The position numbers were made by a program, and so were the translations under genes. Below are positions 52,486-61,266 of a DNA stretch of 64,000 nt, piece by piece (the stretch's first letter is position 1; each line of letters opens with the position of its first letter). Source of the DNA: Bacillota bacterium (GTDB lineage: Bacteria; Bacillota; Sulfobacillia; JABLXB01); NCBI GenBank assembly GCA_013178305.1, contig JABLXB010000004.1:62001-126000 (forward strand), in the 5' to 3' direction. Below the pieces are notes generated by a model. It worked only from the letters and a program-made list of their open reading frames with translations, ran no database searches and was not told where the DNA came from.

Positions 52486-54345
52486 ATGAAGATAGGGGTA
52501 GGAGCCAGGATCGCGGGCGGTTATGCCGTGCTCGTCCTGGCACTGGCAGCAGTGGGCCTCTACGGAACGAACGGAATCCGGCAAGTTGATTCCACCTATC
52601 GCGACCAGATCCTTGACCACCACGTTGAAGCCATCACCGTTATCCACGAGCTGGACGCCCAGGTCGCAAAGAGAATCGTCGCAGTGACCAACTACGCTGA
52701 GACTCGCGAGGAGACGTATCTCAGCGAGGCGCAGGAGCATGAGAACAACACCGCGGCGCTACTTGCCCGGGCTGAACAGATTGCGCAGTCGGAACAAGAC
52801 CGGCAGCTCCTGGCGAACGCCCGCGCCCAGATCGATGAGTACAACGCTGTCGCCGCCGACATAGTCACTCATACGAAAGCCAGTGACACGGTTGCCCTTA
52901 ACCGTGACCTTTACATGAGTGCAGAACTCGAAAAGCGCCTGAGTGACGTGTTGAACAGCTGGGTGACGCTCGCCAAAGGACAGGCGAACGTAGCCAGGGT
53001 GGAAGCGAAGCGGACGGCGGATTCGGTTCAGACAGTGACCCTCATCATCACAGTGGTGGCGGCGGTATTCGCGGTCGGCACGGGCATGCTCATGGCGCGG
53101 TCGATAGTGAGGCCGCTCGGCGCCCTGACGGCGGCCGCGACGTCCATGGCGGGCGGGGACCTGACGGTGGACGTGCCCGTCGTGAAGAGCAAGGACGAGA
53201 TTGGACAACTCACCGCCGCGTTCAAGGGAATGCTGGATAGCTTGAGAGAGATCGTAAGGAAGACTTCCAAATCGGCTGAGCAGGTAGCGGCCTCAAGTGA
53301 ACAGTTGTCAGCAACCTCGGAGGAGGCTTCTAACGCGATCCAGCAGGTGTCGGCGTCGATACAGCAGGTGGCGAAGGAGACGAACGCCCAGGCCGATGGC
53401 GCCCGCGAGACGGGCAAGGTGCTGTCGCAACTCAGCAGCGCCATCGACCAGGTCGCTCAGGGGGCTCAGAGCCAGTCGAAGAGCCTCTCGGATGCCACGA
53501 GAAGCGTAGACGGAATGGTGAAGGCGGTCGAGCGGATCGGGTCGGCGTCAGAGCAGGTAGCCGTGGCGGCTGAGACCGCGAGGGAATGCGCGCAGACGGG
53601 CAGACAGGCCATAGAGAAGACCGTGGCTGGAATGGAGACGATATCGAAGACGAGCGACGACATCCGTTCAAACATCAACGGCCTGGCGGAGCACTCGCAG
53701 CGGATAGTCGAGATCGTGCAGGTGATCAGCGACATAGCCGACCAGACGAACCTCCTCGCGTTGAACGCCGCGATAGAGGCGGCGAGGGCGGGAGAGCACG
53801 GCAGAGGCTTTGCGGTGGTTGCGGACGAGGTAAGGAGACTGGCCGAGAGGTCGAGTAAGTCGACCAAGGAGATAGCCGGCTTGATCTCCGACATACGGAA
53901 GAGCACGGACGCCTCCGTGAGGTCGGTTGGGGTTGGGGCGGAGGCGGTACAGGAAGGGTTCAAACTGGCGTCGGAAGCCCGTGAGATCCTCGGGAAGATA
54001 GTAAGTGCAGTGGAGAACGCCGGCGTGGAGTTCGAGAGGATCAGGGAGTCGCTGGGCGAGGTACAGGATGCCGGCAAGGCCGCAATGGCGGCCGTGGACT
54101 CGAGTGCTTCGGTGGTTGAGGAAGCGACGGCCGCAACAGAAGAGATGTCGGCATCGAGTTCGCAGGTGCTGAGTTCAGCGGACGCGATATCGAAGGGGGC
54201 CGAGAAAAATGCTGCAGCAGTGGAGGAGGTATCCGCTTCGGCGGAAGAGGTGAACGCCTCCATTGAGGAGATGGCGAATTCGGCTCAGTCGCTCGCGTCG
54301 ATGGCCCAGGGACTCAAAGAGATTGTGGCGGCATTCGAGTTGTAG
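52486..54345 (+). CDS. Methyl-accepting chemotaxis protein
   Basis: 619 residues from the ATG at 52486, behind GGGGG; a TTG at 52480 is possible. Membrane helices at about 8-30 and 185-207 flank a four-helix-type sensor. A HAMP domain (about 208-262) precedes a long signalling coiled coil with the hairpin tip [20 protein letters not shown] and the conserved [15 protein letters not shown]. It transmits chemical signals to CheA/CheW, which are not in the window. The ligand is unknown. Confidence 0.93.
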   Translation: MKIGVGARIAGGYAVLVLALAAVGLYGTNGIRQVDSTYRDQILDHHVEAITVIHELDAQVAKRIVAVTNYAETREETYLSEAQEHENNTAALLARAEQIAQSEQDRQLLANARAQIDEYNAVAADIVTHTKASDTVALNRDLYMSAELEKRLSDVLNSWVTLAKGQANVARVEAKRTADSVQTVTLIITVVAAVFAVGTGMLMARSIVRPLGALTAAATSMAGGDLTVDVPVVKSKDEIGQLTAAFKGMLDSLREIVRKTSKSAEQVAASSEQLSATSEEASNAIQQVSASIQQVAKETNAQADGARETGKVLSQLSSAIDQVAQGAQSQSKSLSDATRSVDGMVKAVERIGSASEQVAVAAETARECAQTGRQAIEKTVAGMETISKTSDDIRSNINGLAEHSQRIVEIVQVISDIADQTNLLALNAAIEAARAGEHGRGFAVVADEVRRLAERSSKSTKEIAGLISDIRKSTDASVRSVGVGAEAVQEGFKLASEAREILGKIVSAVENAGVEFERIRESLGEVQDAGKAAMAAVDSSASVVEEATAATEEMSASSSQVLSSADAISKGAEKNAAAVEEVSASAEEVNASIEEMANSAQSLASMAQGLKEIVAAFEL

Positions 54346-54377
54346 GCCGCTCGCCTGTCTCCGTGGATGGACGACAA

Positions 54378-54401
54378 AGCGCGGGGCCGACGCTCCGCGC
54401 T
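54378..54401 (+). terminator. Hairpin after the chemoreceptor gene
   Basis: AGCGCGG (54378-54384) and CCGCGCT (54395-54401) form a 7-base stem with a 10-base loop, 33 bases past the stop. Followed by ACATTTCAT, a weak T tract. Confidence 0.5.
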
Positions 54402-54411
54402 ACATTTCATA

Positions 54412-54499
54412 TGGTGCCGGGGGCGGGAATCGAACCCGCACGGGCGCATGTCCCAGAGGATTTTAAGTCCCCATCGTCTACCTGTTCCGACACCCCGGC
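54412..54499 (-). tRNA. tRNA-Leu (anticodon TAA)
   Basis: 88 bases including the encoded CCA. Acceptor GCCGGGG/CCCCGGC, anticodon stem GGGGA/TCCTC with loop CTTAAAA (anticodon TAA, reading UUA), a long variable arm as expected for class II tRNA-Leu, and a T-arm GGGTTCGATTCCC. No clear promoter was identified upstream. Confidence 0.95.
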
Positions 54500-54665
54500 A
54501 CGTGTTCGGTTTGGATCGTACCGCTCGTTCTACACCAAGTGTACTACAATTGCGCCATCTTATGAAACGACTGCGCTCAAAGACGTAGTCAATGACGCAG
54601 TCAAATGTGCTGCAACAAATATACCATGACTCCGTTGTCAGAAATCAATCCGGTTACCAAAACCT

Positions 54666-55055
54666 CTAAATGAAGTCCCCGCGGCGTCCCCTCCCGCCAC
54701 GCTTGGAGTCGGTGTTCTTCTTGAGATCGGAAAGCCGCTCATCGCTGTCCTTCATAAACCTGTTAAGCTTGTCTTCAAACGAGGCTCTGTCGCGGCGAGG
54801 CGCGGTTCTGGGCCTGTAATTGGGCGACGCCTGTTTAATGGAAAGCCCGATCTTACCTTTCTCGTCGAGGGAAAGAACCTTCACCTTAACGTGGTCGTTC
54901 TGCTTGAGGTAATCATTGATATCCCTTACAAAAGCGTCCGCAACTTCCGAAATGTGAACCAGCCCAGTTTTGCCGTTGGGCAGCGTCACAAATGCGCCGA
55001 AGTGGGTTATGCCAGTCACCACTCCTTCGACGATGCTGCCTACTTCAATTGTCAT
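54666..55055 (-). CDS. S1 RNA-binding domain protein (YabR-like)
   Basis: 129 residues. Residues 1-72 form an S1 domain (EVGSIVEGVVTGITHFGAFV, GLVHISEVAD, KVLSLDEKGKIGLSI). The tail is basic and Arg/Gly-rich (RGGRGRRGDF), fitting RNA binding. The outline matches the Bacillota YabR/general-stress S1 family. A 64-bp piece of its linker region recurs as a relic at 38609-38672. Confidence 0.88.
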   Translation of the reverse strand: MTIEVGSIVEGVVTGITHFGAFVTLPNGKTGLVHISEVADAFVRDINDYLKQNDHVKVKVLSLDEKGKIGLSIKQASPNYRPRTAPRRDRASFEDKLNRFMKDSDERLSDLKKNTDSKRGGRGRRGDFI

Positions 55056-55188
55056 GAGACTGCGACTCCTCCTATCCCCAAATCTTTGACTGGCAACGAC
55101 TATTATAAGTTACCCCCTATTTAGTGTCAAGGAGCAGCACCGGAGGCATTACGGCAGCCGGCGGCCGCGATCGGTCACGATAAGCGAA

Positions 55189-55212
55189 GCCCCCGTGCCG
55201 AAACACGGGGGC
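55189..55212 (-). terminator. Terminator of the AOR/amine-dehydrogenase operon
   Basis: GCCCCCGTG (55189-55197) and CACGGGGGC (55204-55212) make a perfect 9-base GC stem with a 6-base loop, 34 bases after the MoaD-like stop. On minus it is followed by TTCGCTTATC. Confidence 0.65.
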
Positions 55213-55245
55213 CATTGGGACAACTCCGCAGCCTGAGGTGCTAGA

Positions 55246-55488
55246 CTATCCCCCGGACGGTGGCGATATCACAACCATCTCCTCGCCATCGGCGGGGACA
55301 TAATCCCTATCACGGCGGGTTCCGCCGGAGAACGCGTACATCACGAGGCTCCGGTTCACTCCGATCTGGTCGAGTATCTGGTTTATCGACGCGCTGGCAT
55401 CAACCTCGACCTCCACCCGCTCCTTCCCCCCCGGGAAGAACTCGCGACCGTGGCCGTGCACCAGCAGGGTCACCTTCTTGACACCCAT
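55246..55488 (-). CDS. MoaD/ThiS-like sulfur carrier
   Basis: 80 residues from the ATG at 55488 behind GGAGGG. The ubiquitin-like fold is small but clear (VEVEVDASASINQILDQIGV, LVMYAFSGG), ending EEMVVISPPSGG with the diglycine tail needed for thiocarboxylate formation. It is the last gene of the AOR operon, consistent with a dedicated role in making the sulfur-rich tungstopterin of AOR. A second MoaD-like protein lies at 41.5 kb. Confidence 0.85.
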   Translation of the reverse strand: MGVKKVTLLVHGHGREFFPGGKERVEVEVDASASINQILDQIGVNRSLVMYAFSGGTRRDRDYVPADGEEMVVISPPSGG

Positions 55489-55570
55489 GTTCTCAACCAC
55501 CCTCCGGGGTCACCGGCTACAGCCGTCCCTCAGTTGGTCCGCGGCCGGCAACAGCCTGCCCAACGCGAGC

Positions 55571-57418
55571 CTACAGCCCCAGAGTCTGAGCCACGTAGTC
55601 CAGGCCCAGCTCCCGCAGCTTCGCTCCGGTCGGGATGCCGTTCTTGTCCCAGCCCCTCAGGCTGTAATAGTCGTCGAGGAGCCAGTTTACCGTGTCCAGC
55701 GTCAGGCCCTTACCCTGAGCGGGGCCGGTCGGAACCTTCTCCTCGTACCACCTGGGGGGCGGGTAGTCGTACGCCCTGCCGAATCCTTTGATCTCCCGGA
55801 TGCTGTACGACCTGGTCAGGTTCCAGATCCTCTCGCTTATTCCGAGGAGCTCTTCCCAGGTGTAGTTCATGCCGGTCACGATCGGGAAGATCTGGGCGTA
55901 GTTATCGAGCTCGAACCCGATCTCCACCCAAGGCAGCCTGCACAGCCCGAGGGTGTCGAAAAGCGGCCTGATATGCTGGAGCTCGATGACCCTCTTGGCC
56001 TTGCCCTCCAGCTTATCGCGGCCGACCTGCACGTCGTAGGTGATGGCCCACGCCCTGTTGTGGTGCGCGCCGACGTCGGCGGTCATAAACGCAAGCGCCA
56101 TCGCCGGGGCATACCGCGGTTCATACGCGCTCACTTCGAGTCCCTTCACCTGGATGGCAAACTTCTCGGAGCCCTTGCCGAGTCTCTTCGCCGCCTCCCT
56201 GGTGCCCTCTGCGAGGAGGTCGCCGATGCCCTCGCGTTTCGCGATTTTCTCGAGCAGATAGATTCCGGCGTCAACGTCACCCCACTCGAGCTTCCGACCG
56301 GCCATCTCCTCCGTGATGATCCCTTTCTCGAAGCACTCCAGCGCGAACGCCAGGACACTGCCGCCGGAGATGGTGTCGATCCCGAGCTCGTCGGCCACAT
56401 AGTTGAGGTGTGCAACCTCCTCGATCTTACCGACGAGGAGGTTCCCCCCCATCATACCAATTGTCTCGTACTCGGGGCCTTCAACGTAGACTTCACCTTT
56501 CGTGGTCTTCGCCTTGGAATATTTCCCGCAAGGAGTCGGGCAGTTGAAACAGCCCTTGTGAGTGATGAGGATATTGTCCAGAATTGCCTGCCCGTTGATG
56601 CTCTTGTGACCCTCGAAGTATCCGGTCCAGAAGTTCTTCGTCGGGAACGAGCCAACCTCGTTAACCCAGTCGGTCACGCCGGCTGTTCCCTGCGGGGTCC
56701 AATCCTTGAACCCGGGTTTCGAGAAGCAGCTCGCGAACATGGCCTTACCCTTTTCGAAAACTTTGACCGGGTCTGCGAGCGGTATCCCCTTCGTCCCCTT
56801 GACCGCGATGGCCTTGAGCTTCTTGGACCCAACCACCGTGCCAACTCCGGCTCGACCCGCCTGGCGGCCGAAGTCGTGCGAGATGATCGCGTATTTCACG
56901 AGCTTCTCAGCGGCGGGTCCGATCGTCGCGATCTGGAACTCCTCGCCGAGATCCTTCTTCAGCATCGTCTCGGTCTCGATGCAGCCCTTGCCCCAGTACC
57001 TGGAGGCATCGCGCAGTTCGACCTTGTCGTCCTCTATGACAAGCATCGACGGTTTCGCGGCGATACCCTCGATAATGACGGCGTCGTAGCCGGCGTACTT
57101 GAGCTCGGGGGCCAGGTGACCACCGACGTTGCTGTCGCCGTACCCACCGCTTGCCGGCGACTTCGCGCCGAATTCGAGCTTCCCTGACGACGGGAGGAAA
57201 ATGCCCGCCAGTGGCCCGGACGCCATCACGACTTTGTTATCGGGCCCGAGCGGATCGGCGCCCGGCTTTACCTCGTCCCAGAGGATCTTCGCCACGAATC
57301 CCCTGCCGCCGAGGTATTCGCGAGCCATCTTCTCCGGGGTCGGCTCCTTCTTGACCTGGCCGGTGCCGAGATTCACGCGGAGGATTGTCCCCCCGTAGCC
57401 GTAAAGCTTGCCACTCAT
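55571..57418 (-). CDS. Aldehyde:ferredoxin oxidoreductase (AOR)
   Basis: 615 residues, normal AOR length. The start YGGTILRVNLGTGQVKKEP, the tungstopterin-domain stretch GGRGFVAKILWDEV and the metal-site region GRQAGRAGVGTVVGSKKLKA are typical. The cluster cysteines read CFNCPTPC (about 288-295), with the last ligand in DTLGLCRLP (about 491-499). AOR oxidises aldehydes to acids and passes electrons to ferredoxin. Its ATG overlaps the ferredoxin stop (ATGA), giving a direct electron-acceptor partner. Confidence 0.93.
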   Translation of the reverse strand: MSGKLYGYGGTILRVNLGTGQVKKEPTPEKMAREYLGGRGFVAKILWDEVKPGADPLGPDNKVVMASGPLAGIFLPSSGKLEFGAKSPASGGYGDSNVGGHLAPELKYAGYDAVIIEGIAAKPSMLVIEDDKVELRDASRYWGKGCIETETMLKKDLGEEFQIATIGPAAEKLVKYAIISHDFGRQAGRAGVGTVVGSKKLKAIAVKGTKGIPLADPVKVFEKGKAMFASCFSKPGFKDWTPQGTAGVTDWVNEVGSFPTKNFWTGYFEGHKSINGQAILDNILITHKGCFNCPTPCGKYSKAKTTKGEVYVEGPEYETIGMMGGNLLVGKIEEVAHLNYVADELGIDTISGGSVLAFALECFEKGIITEEMAGRKLEWGDVDAGIYLLEKIAKREGIGDLLAEGTREAAKRLGKGSEKFAIQVKGLEVSAYEPRYAPAMALAFMTADVGAHHNRAWAITYDVQVGRDKLEGKAKRVIELQHIRPLFDTLGLCRLPWVEIGFELDNYAQIFPIVTGMNYTWEELLGISERIWNLTRSYSIREIKGFGRAYDYPPPRWYEEKVPTGPAQGKGLTLDTVNWLLDDYYSLRGWDKNGIPTGAKLRELGLDYVAQTLGL

Positions 57419-57816
57419 CTCTTGGGCACCTCCCCATCCGCGTCAAACAACGCATTAGTGGGACAATGCCTCAGGCAGTCGCCGCACAGGACGCACTTGA
57501 ACGGCGCTGGGAAGTCGGCATGGGTGAACATCACGTGCCTGGGGCAGGTCTCGACGCACAGCAGGCATCCGGTGCACTCGTCGGGTTCCACCCTGTAGTG
57601 CCCGTCCTCCTCCTTGATCGCTCCCACGGGACAGACGTTGAAGCATTCGCCACACTGATTGCAGTACTGGATCTCGTACTTCCCGGGGGCCGGGAAATGC
57701 CCCTTGATCCGCACCATGCCCTTCTTGGGATTGTTTTCATTGAAGTTCCTCAGCGCACAGACCAGTTCGCAGACGCGGCACCCCGAACACAGGTCGTTGT
57801 TGACGCCGATCTTCAA
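57415..57816 (-). CDS. Ferredoxin-type 4Fe-4S protein (AOR partner)
   Basis: 133 residues from a TTG at 57816 with GGAGG eight bases upstream; longer frames lack this. Four cysteine groups in CSGCRVCELVC, CNQCGECFNVCP, CTGCLLCVETCP and CVLCGDCLRHCP suggest about four [4Fe-4S] clusters. This resembles the polyferredoxin subunits seen with AOR and with hydrogenase-like complexes. It overlaps the AOR start by four bases, so it is the likely immediate electron carrier. It may also receive electrons from the dehydrogenase genes upstream. Confidence 0.88.
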   Translation of the reverse strand: MKIGVNNDLCSGCRVCELVCALRNFNENNPKKGMVRIKGHFPAPGKYEIQYCNQCGECFNVCPVGAIKEEDGHYRVEPDECTGCLLCVETCPRHVMFTHADFPAPFKCVLCGDCLRHCPTNALFDADGEVPKR

Positions 57817-57940
57817 GCCCTCCACCTCCACTGTGAGAGAATCGGCTGCCTGGCCTAACGCCGGGCAGGCGGTGAATGTAAGCGTGGCCGGGTAACCACG
57901 CCGGACAACCTTCGCTCTACAACAGCTCCACAACGCGCTT

Positions 57941-59098
57941 CTACACTACCGACGGCTCGCGGATCATCTCGCCCCGCTCGAACCTGCCCAGGTCCAGCAT
58001 GCTGATGTCGAGGCTGGTAGGCTTGTCGAGGATCGTCTCGGCCAGGAGCTTGCCGACCACCGGCGCCAGCATGAATCCGTGACCCGAGAACCCTACCGCC
58101 ATGTAAAACCCGTCGACCTGAGGCGTCTCGCCGAGAATCGGCTGGGCGTCCGGGCTAATCTCGTAAAGGCCCGACCACTGCCTCACGAGGCGGAGCTCAC
58201 CGAGGATGGGGAGGACCGGAAGGACGGTGTCCACCATCGTCTCGAGGAACTGCCATGTATGTCCGACGTCGTAGTCCTTGCGCTCATTCGGGTCGCCGTA
58301 CCCCATCACGAAGCTCCCATGAGGGGTCTGCTGGCAGTAGATGTGTTTCGAGAACGACATGACCATCGGGTCCTGGATCATCGAACACGGTTCGGTGACG
58401 AGTATGTGGTGCCTCTCCGGATAAACCGGGATGTCGACCCCGACCATCTCGCCGACCGGCTTGGCCCACGCGCCCGCGGCGTTGACCACCGCCTCGACGT
58501 CGTAATCCCCGCCGGTCGTGATGACCCGTGTCACCCTACCGTTCTTCACCCTGACGTCCTTGACCTCCACGAAACTCCGCACCTTGACGCCGAGGCGCTT
58601 AGCCGCGCGAGCGTATGCCCACGTGGTGTGGTGCGGGTTGCAGTGGCCGTCCTTGGTACAATACGTCGCACCCAGCATCCCGTCCGTGCGGAGGTGCGGC
58701 ACAGTCTCCCTCGCCTCTTCGGGGCTAAGCAGCTTCGATGGGATACCGAGGCTGTTCTGCAGTTTAACGTTCTTCTTGAACTGCTCCCATTCCTTTTCGG
58801 TATGGGCCAGAATTAAATATCCTTTCTGCTTGAATTCGATGTCGTACTCGTAGCCGAGCTCCTCGTTGAGGTGTTCGAACATGTTGATGCTCTCGAGCGC
58901 GAGGCGGCAGTTCATCTCGGTGCCCCACTGGCACCGCACGCCGGCGCCGCACCGGCCCGTGGAACCGCCGGCGAGGTAGCCCTTGTCGAACACGACCACA
59001 TCCGTACAGCCCTGTTTCGCCAGGTTATACGCGATCGCACAACCGATGACTCCGCCACCGATGACCGCTACCTTGGCAGTACTACTCACCGTCTTCAC
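57941..59098 (-). CDS. FAD-dependent amine/imino-acid oxidoreductase, DAO family
   Basis: 385 residues. N-terminal Rossmann FAD motif VAVIGGGVIGCAIAYNLAKQG (GxGxxG), a G-S-T-G loop, and C-terminal VGFSGHGFMLAPVVGKLLAE, the DAO signature. It matches the beta/SoxB-type catalytic subunit of sarcosine oxidase, proline dehydrogenase and related heteromeric enzymes. It is flanked by BFD, 4Fe-4S and second-FAD genes, so it is the substrate-oxidising subunit. The electron path via iron-sulfur proteins suggests a dehydrogenase rather than an oxygen-using oxidase. Substrate unknown. Confidence 0.88.
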   Translation of the reverse strand: MKTVSSTAKVAVIGGGVIGCAIAYNLAKQGCTDVVVFDKGYLAGGSTGRCGAGVRCQWGTEMNCRLALESINMFEHLNEELGYEYDIEFKQKGYLILAHTEKEWEQFKKNVKLQNSLGIPSKLLSPEEARETVPHLRTDGMLGATYCTKDGHCNPHHTTWAYARAAKRLGVKVRSFVEVKDVRVKNGRVTRVITTGGDYDVEAVVNAAGAWAKPVGEMVGVDIPVYPERHHILVTEPCSMIQDPMVMSFSKHIYCQQTPHGSFVMGYGDPNERKDYDVGHTWQFLETMVDTVLPVLPILGELRLVRQWSGLYEISPDAQPILGETPQVDGFYMAVGFSGHGFMLAPVVGKLLAETILDKPTSLDISMLDLGRFERGEMIREPSVV

Positions 59099-59360
59099 CC
59101 CTGGCGATCACACCAAGCTTCACCGGCTTGGTGGGCGGCCTGAATGTGGGCAACTCCACAGACCCAACGTCCTTGCCGAGGTATCTGGCGATCTCCTGGG
59201 CCAGGAGCGGCCTGCACGTCTTACCCTGGCAGGGCCCCATTCCACAGCGACATATTCGCTTTATCTCATCCATAGTGTGAAGGCCCTGGTCGAGCAGCTC
59301 GCGCACCTTCTTCAGGGTTACGTCCTCACACCTGCAGATTATGACCTTTTCCTCGTCCAT
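59082..59360 (-). CDS. BFD-like [2Fe-2S] protein (small dehydrogenase subunit)
   Basis: 92 residues from the ATG at 59360, behind GAAGGGGGG; the longer frame is another gene's shadow. Cysteines in VIICRCEDVTLKK and RICRCGMGPCQGKTCRP fit a BFD-like [2Fe-2S] domain. Its start overlaps the 4Fe-4S subunit stop (TGATG). Similar subunits occur in heterotetrameric proline and amine dehydrogenases, where they link FAD subunits to iron-sulfur electron transfer. Confidence 0.85.
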   Translation of the reverse strand: MDEEKVIICRCEDVTLKKVRELLDQGLHTMDEIKRICRCGMGPCQGKTCRPLLAQEIARYLGKDVGSVELPTFRPPTKPVKLGVIARGEDGE

Positions 59361-59857
59361 CAGGCGGCCCCCCTTCCGAGCGTTATGTGCCTGACGTCGT
59401 GGCAGAACGCCTTCGGGAACGCCACCCACACAACCGGTGTGGCCGTATTGTCCTTGCCTTTCACGACGCGCAAAACCCGCCCCTGGCAGATCTCGCGGCC
59501 CTCGCGGTCGTGACACGTCACCGTCTCCCCTTGACTGGGGAGCGGGACGAACTCGTACGGCAACTTCACCAGCGCTTCGTCGGTGGAGAATGTTTCATCA
59601 ACAACGAACACCGCCAGGCCCGGGCACGACGCGACGCATATCCCGCAGCCATTGCATTTCTCCTGGTCCACTATCGGGAGGTCGTTTATGTCCTCGAACG
59701 GCTGGACGGCTCCCTGCTTGCACGCGGCATAGCACGGGTCGCAGGGGATCTCCTGGAAGCACTCGAACACCGCGTACGGCCCTTTCTTCCGCCTCTCCTC
59801 GGGCGGTAACGTCTTTGAGAGGTCCACCCTGGTGGGGACCCCGGTTTCCTCGAGCAT
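59360..59857 (-). CDS. 4Fe-4S ferredoxin-like dehydrogenase subunit
   Basis: 165 residues. CFQEIPCDPCYAACKQGAV and KCNGCGICVASCPGLAV give one or two [4Fe-4S] clusters. The C-terminal third (LPSQGETVTCHDREGREI and VVKGKDNTATPVVWVAFPK) has no motif I recognise. The gene overlaps both neighbours and so is part of one complex. It resembles the gamma/iron-sulfur subunit of dye-linked L-proline-type dehydrogenases. Confidence 0.82.
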   Translation of the reverse strand: MLEETGVPTRVDLSKTLPPEERRKKGPYAVFECFQEIPCDPCYAACKQGAVQPFEDINDLPIVDQEKCNGCGICVASCPGLAVFVVDETFSTDEALVKLPYEFVPLPSQGETVTCHDREGREICQGRVLRVVKGKDNTATPVVWVAFPKAFCHDVRHITLGRGAA

Positions 59858-60939
59858 TACGACGCCACCCCCTTCAGAGCCGACAAACCCTTCCTGATCT
59901 TCTCACCCGTCGGGCCCGCGCGAAGCTCATCAAGTTCGCGCTGTGCCTGCGCCTTCTTCTGCTCGTAGTCAGGGCAGTATCCTAGCGTGGCGGCAGCCGC
60001 GTAACCGGCAAGTCGCCCGCCGACCATCGCGCTCGACGCCTCCTCGACCCCTCCCGCATCCCCCGCGACGAAGATCCCCTTGACGGTGGTCTCAAGGTTC
60101 TCGTCGTGCAGCGCCACGTGGCCACCCAGTTCGGAAACGTATTTCATCTTGCAGCCCGCCATCCACAGTAGCTCCGTGAGTGGCGACAGTCCGACTGCGA
60201 GGCACATCACGTCGCATTCGATGTACCTCTCGGTCCCCGCAATGCCCTTCCAGTCAGGGCCGAGCTTCCATATGGTCGCGCCCTCGAGGAACTCCTTGCC
60301 GTGCGCCTCTTTCACCGAATGGGAGGCGAGTATCGGCACCCCCATCCTGCGGATCTTCGAGGCGTGCACCGCGTACCCGCCTATCCTGGGCAAGGCCTCG
60401 ACCACGGCCGCGACTTTCACCCCCGCCTGCATGAGCTGGTAGCTCACGATCAGGCCGATGTTGCCGGCCCCGACCATGAGCACGCACTTGCCGGGCTCGA
60501 TCCCGTGCACGTTCATGAGGGTTTGAACAGCGCCGGCCCCGTATATGCCGGGCAGGTCGTTGTTCGGAAACGCCAGCATCTTCTCGGAGGCCCCGGTCAC
60601 GACGACGAGGCGTTGTGTCTTGAGCTTCAGGAACCTCTCGTTCTGTTCGAGGGTTATGATGTTGTCTGGATAATACCCGAGGGCCGTGCACTCGAGCATG
60701 ACGTCGATCTTCGGGTGGCTCATCACCTTCTCTCCGAGGTCACGCCCGATCACGATGCCCCTCGTGCCCGCGGACTGCTTCTGCGACCCGAAAAACTTGT
60801 GGGTCTGCTTGATGAGCTGCCCGCCGAGCCTGTCCTCCCGGTCGATGAGCGTAACCTGGGCGCCGCACGACGCCGCCGCGAGCGCCGCGCAAAGCCCCGC
60901 CGGTCCCGCGCCGATCACCGCAATCTCCGTCTGCCTCAT
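59857..60939 (-). CDS. NAD(P)/FAD-binding dehydrogenase subunit
   Basis: 360 residues from the ATG at 60939, overlapping the upstream stop. Two dinucleotide motifs are visible: EIAVIGAGPAGLCAALAAAS (FAD) and KCVLMVGAGNIGLIVSYQL (about residue 175). The C-terminal GIFVAGDAGGVEEASSAMVG is typical of thioredoxin-reductase-like and SoxA/HcnB-type flavoproteins. It would accept electrons from the DAO-type FAD subunit. No SoxA glycine-cleavage C-terminus is seen. Confidence 0.88.
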   Translation of the reverse strand: MRQTEIAVIGAGPAGLCAALAAASCGAQVTLIDREDRLGGQLIKQTHKFFGSQKQSAGTRGIVIGRDLGEKVMSHPKIDVMLECTALGYYPDNIITLEQNERFLKLKTQRLVVVTGASEKMLAFPNNDLPGIYGAGAVQTLMNVHGIEPGKCVLMVGAGNIGLIVSYQLMQAGVKVAAVVEALPRIGGYAVHASKIRRMGVPILASHSVKEAHGKEFLEGATIWKLGPDWKGIAGTERYIECDVMCLAVGLSPLTELLWMAGCKMKYVSELGGHVALHDENLETTVKGIFVAGDAGGVEEASSAMVGGRLAGYAAAATLGYCPDYEQKKAQAQRELDELRAGPTGEKIRKGLSALKGVAS

Positions 60940-61262
60940 TTCTTCACACCACCCACCGGCGGCAGGACGCCCTTGCCTTTTTGCTGCGTCACCCGCATCC
61001 CGTCGCGGACTTTCTCCACACACACCCGCACGTTGGGTATGCCATCCACCTCCATAAGACACGACGAGCAGTTGCCTATGGCGCAGAAGAATCCCCTGGG
61101 CCTGTGCATCTCGGCGCTCAGCCGGAGCACCCTCACGCCGGCCGCGTGGAGCGCGGCGGCTATGGGCTCGCCCTCGTAGGCGTCGATGGGCTTGCCCTCG
61201 TAGTAGATCGTCACCTTCTTCCGTTCCGGAAACGTCAGAATCGGATGGTCCTTGATCCTCAA
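60936..61262 (-). CDS. [2Fe-2S] ferredoxin-like subunit
   Basis: 108 residues from a TTG at 61262, behind GAGGGG, only five bases after the GntR stop. It has a plant-type ferredoxin-like start (VTIYYEGKPIDAYEGEPIA) with the cluster cysteines in FFCAIGNCSSCLMEV, then VRVCVEKV. This is the third iron-sulfur protein of the complex. Comparable genes accompany heterotetrameric dehydrogenases. It overlaps the FAD subunit start. Confidence 0.85.
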   Translation of the reverse strand: MRIKDHPILTFPERKKVTIYYEGKPIDAYEGEPIAAALHAAGVRVLRLSAEMHRPRGFFCAIGNCSSCLMEVDGIPNVRVCVEKVRDGMRVTQQKGKGVLPPVGGVKK

Positions 61263-61266
61263 GCTC

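Noticed and set aside
55478-57187. 569-residue plus-strand frame
   Set aside because: Antisense of the AOR gene, which has the conserved cysteines and domain order.
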